Below the pieces are notes generated by a model. It searched no databases. It was not told where the DNA came from and saw only the letters and a list, made by a program, of their open reading frames with translations. Shown here piece after piece: positions 63,562 through 64,000 of a stretch of DNA of 64,000 nucleotides. The stretch's first letter is position 1; each line of letters starts with the position of its first letter. This DNA is from Hofstenia miamia (Eukaryota; Xenacoelomorpha; Acoela; Hofsteniidae). The stretch is taken from NCBI GenBank assembly GCA_900660155.1, contig CABFPE010000003.1:1647143-1711142 (forward strand), written 5' to 3'. Both the position numbers and the translations under genes were made by a program.

Positions 63562-64000
63562 ATGGCCCAGAAGTTGTTGTTTCCACCTGAGAAATTTAGC
63601 TAAAGTGAAGGTGAAAAATCATTTGACGACTGATTTACAATTTTCAGTTTGACTGCTAATCTAAATTATTGGAATGATGTAAAAACTAAAGGTGATTATC
63701 TAGTTGTTTTACTAGTCGGTTATGCCAAATGGATTTATTTAAAGTTACCTCAAACATTGAGAAATGTTTCTAATAATAGGGAGTTTAAAGAATTCGTAGA
63801 AACATTGAGAGAGAAATTTACACCTGTTCCTAGTGTCACTTATGAAATATTGTCAAGAAGTAAACGCCAGGAATCCAATGAAACCCTGCTGGAACTTTAT
63901 AAAAATATTTCTGAACTTACGAAAAAAGCATATTCTGAAATACCTGAAAAGATTTTAAATGAGTCATTAGCAAAGTTAGCATTTATTAACGCGATTTTGG
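63562..64000 (+). pseudogene. Gag of a third LTR element, runs off the window
   Basis: From ATGGCCCAG at 63562 the translation shows LNYWNDVKTKGDYLVVLLVGYAKWIYLKLP and then LREKFTPVPSVTYEILSRSKRQESNETLLELYKNISEL, ending at the window edge in LAKLAFINAIL. The order (W...L..L.G.A......L, then F.P......YE..SR.Q...E....Y...L..L..KAY) is the capsid pattern of Ty3/gypsy-type gag. It is not closely related to the two families to the left. Broken at least once. Confidence 0.7.

Noticed and set aside
1-64000. tRNA or rRNA genes
   Set aside because: I looked for B-box-like GGTTCGANTCC and for rRNA-like conserved stretches and saw none that fold or align convincingly; GTTCGAG words belong to the hAT MITE at 42426-42773.

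Overview
The window looks like AT-rich nuclear DNA of an invertebrate animal. The one intact gene I recognise, a single-exon GIPC-type PDZ adaptor on the minus strand at 17396-18352, belongs to an animal-specific family. I see no operons, bacterial signals, tRNA or rRNA genes. The species cannot be fixed from sequence alone. Almost everything else is transposable-element remains, many nested, with long AT-rich stretches in which I see nothing.

Layout. 1-3700: Tc1-like remnant, a decayed APE-type LINE and unassigned debris. 4006-7560: a minus-strand LINE of a restriction-like-endonuclease (RLE) family, interrupted by a single-N gap with a near-identical duplication. 8242-11404: a decayed piggyBac-like element bounded by TTAA, into which two head-to-head Penelope-like fragments went. 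13743-16634: a 1-kb repeat carrying GTGACTCGCGTGAC words, twice, around another N. 17396-18352: GIPC. 18755-23384: Penelope tail, a Harbinger-like MITE, then plus-strand copies of the same RLE LINE family. 26405-27785: front half of an APE-type LINE. 29481-29714: palindromic MITE. 30730-39998: a Ty3/gypsy-like LTR element with both LTRs and an extra coding region after integrase. 40003-42900: pieces of related elements with an hAT MITE inside. 43098-44495: duplication around an N with a 199-bp length difference. 46181-47082 and 49329-50543: two hAT-type elements with exact 8-bp target duplications. 51134-51675: second Harbinger-like MITE. 51679-61136: fragments of a second gypsy-like family in both orientations. 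61140-62492: third MITE remnant and an unidentified coding-like stretch. 62600-64000: start of another LTR element, running off the window.

The best candidates for something undescribed are: (a) the third coding region 3' of integrase in the gypsy-like family, whose recognisable segments recur in three separate copies here; (b) a trio of Harbinger-type MITEs that share ends and target site but each repeat a different internal word; (c) the GTGAC-word repeat. A caution applies throughout: every one of four single-N gaps lies at the end of a near-identical duplication, so part of the apparent structure is probably produced by joining overlapping or allelic contigs. A fifth N lies in an insertion inside the LTR element.
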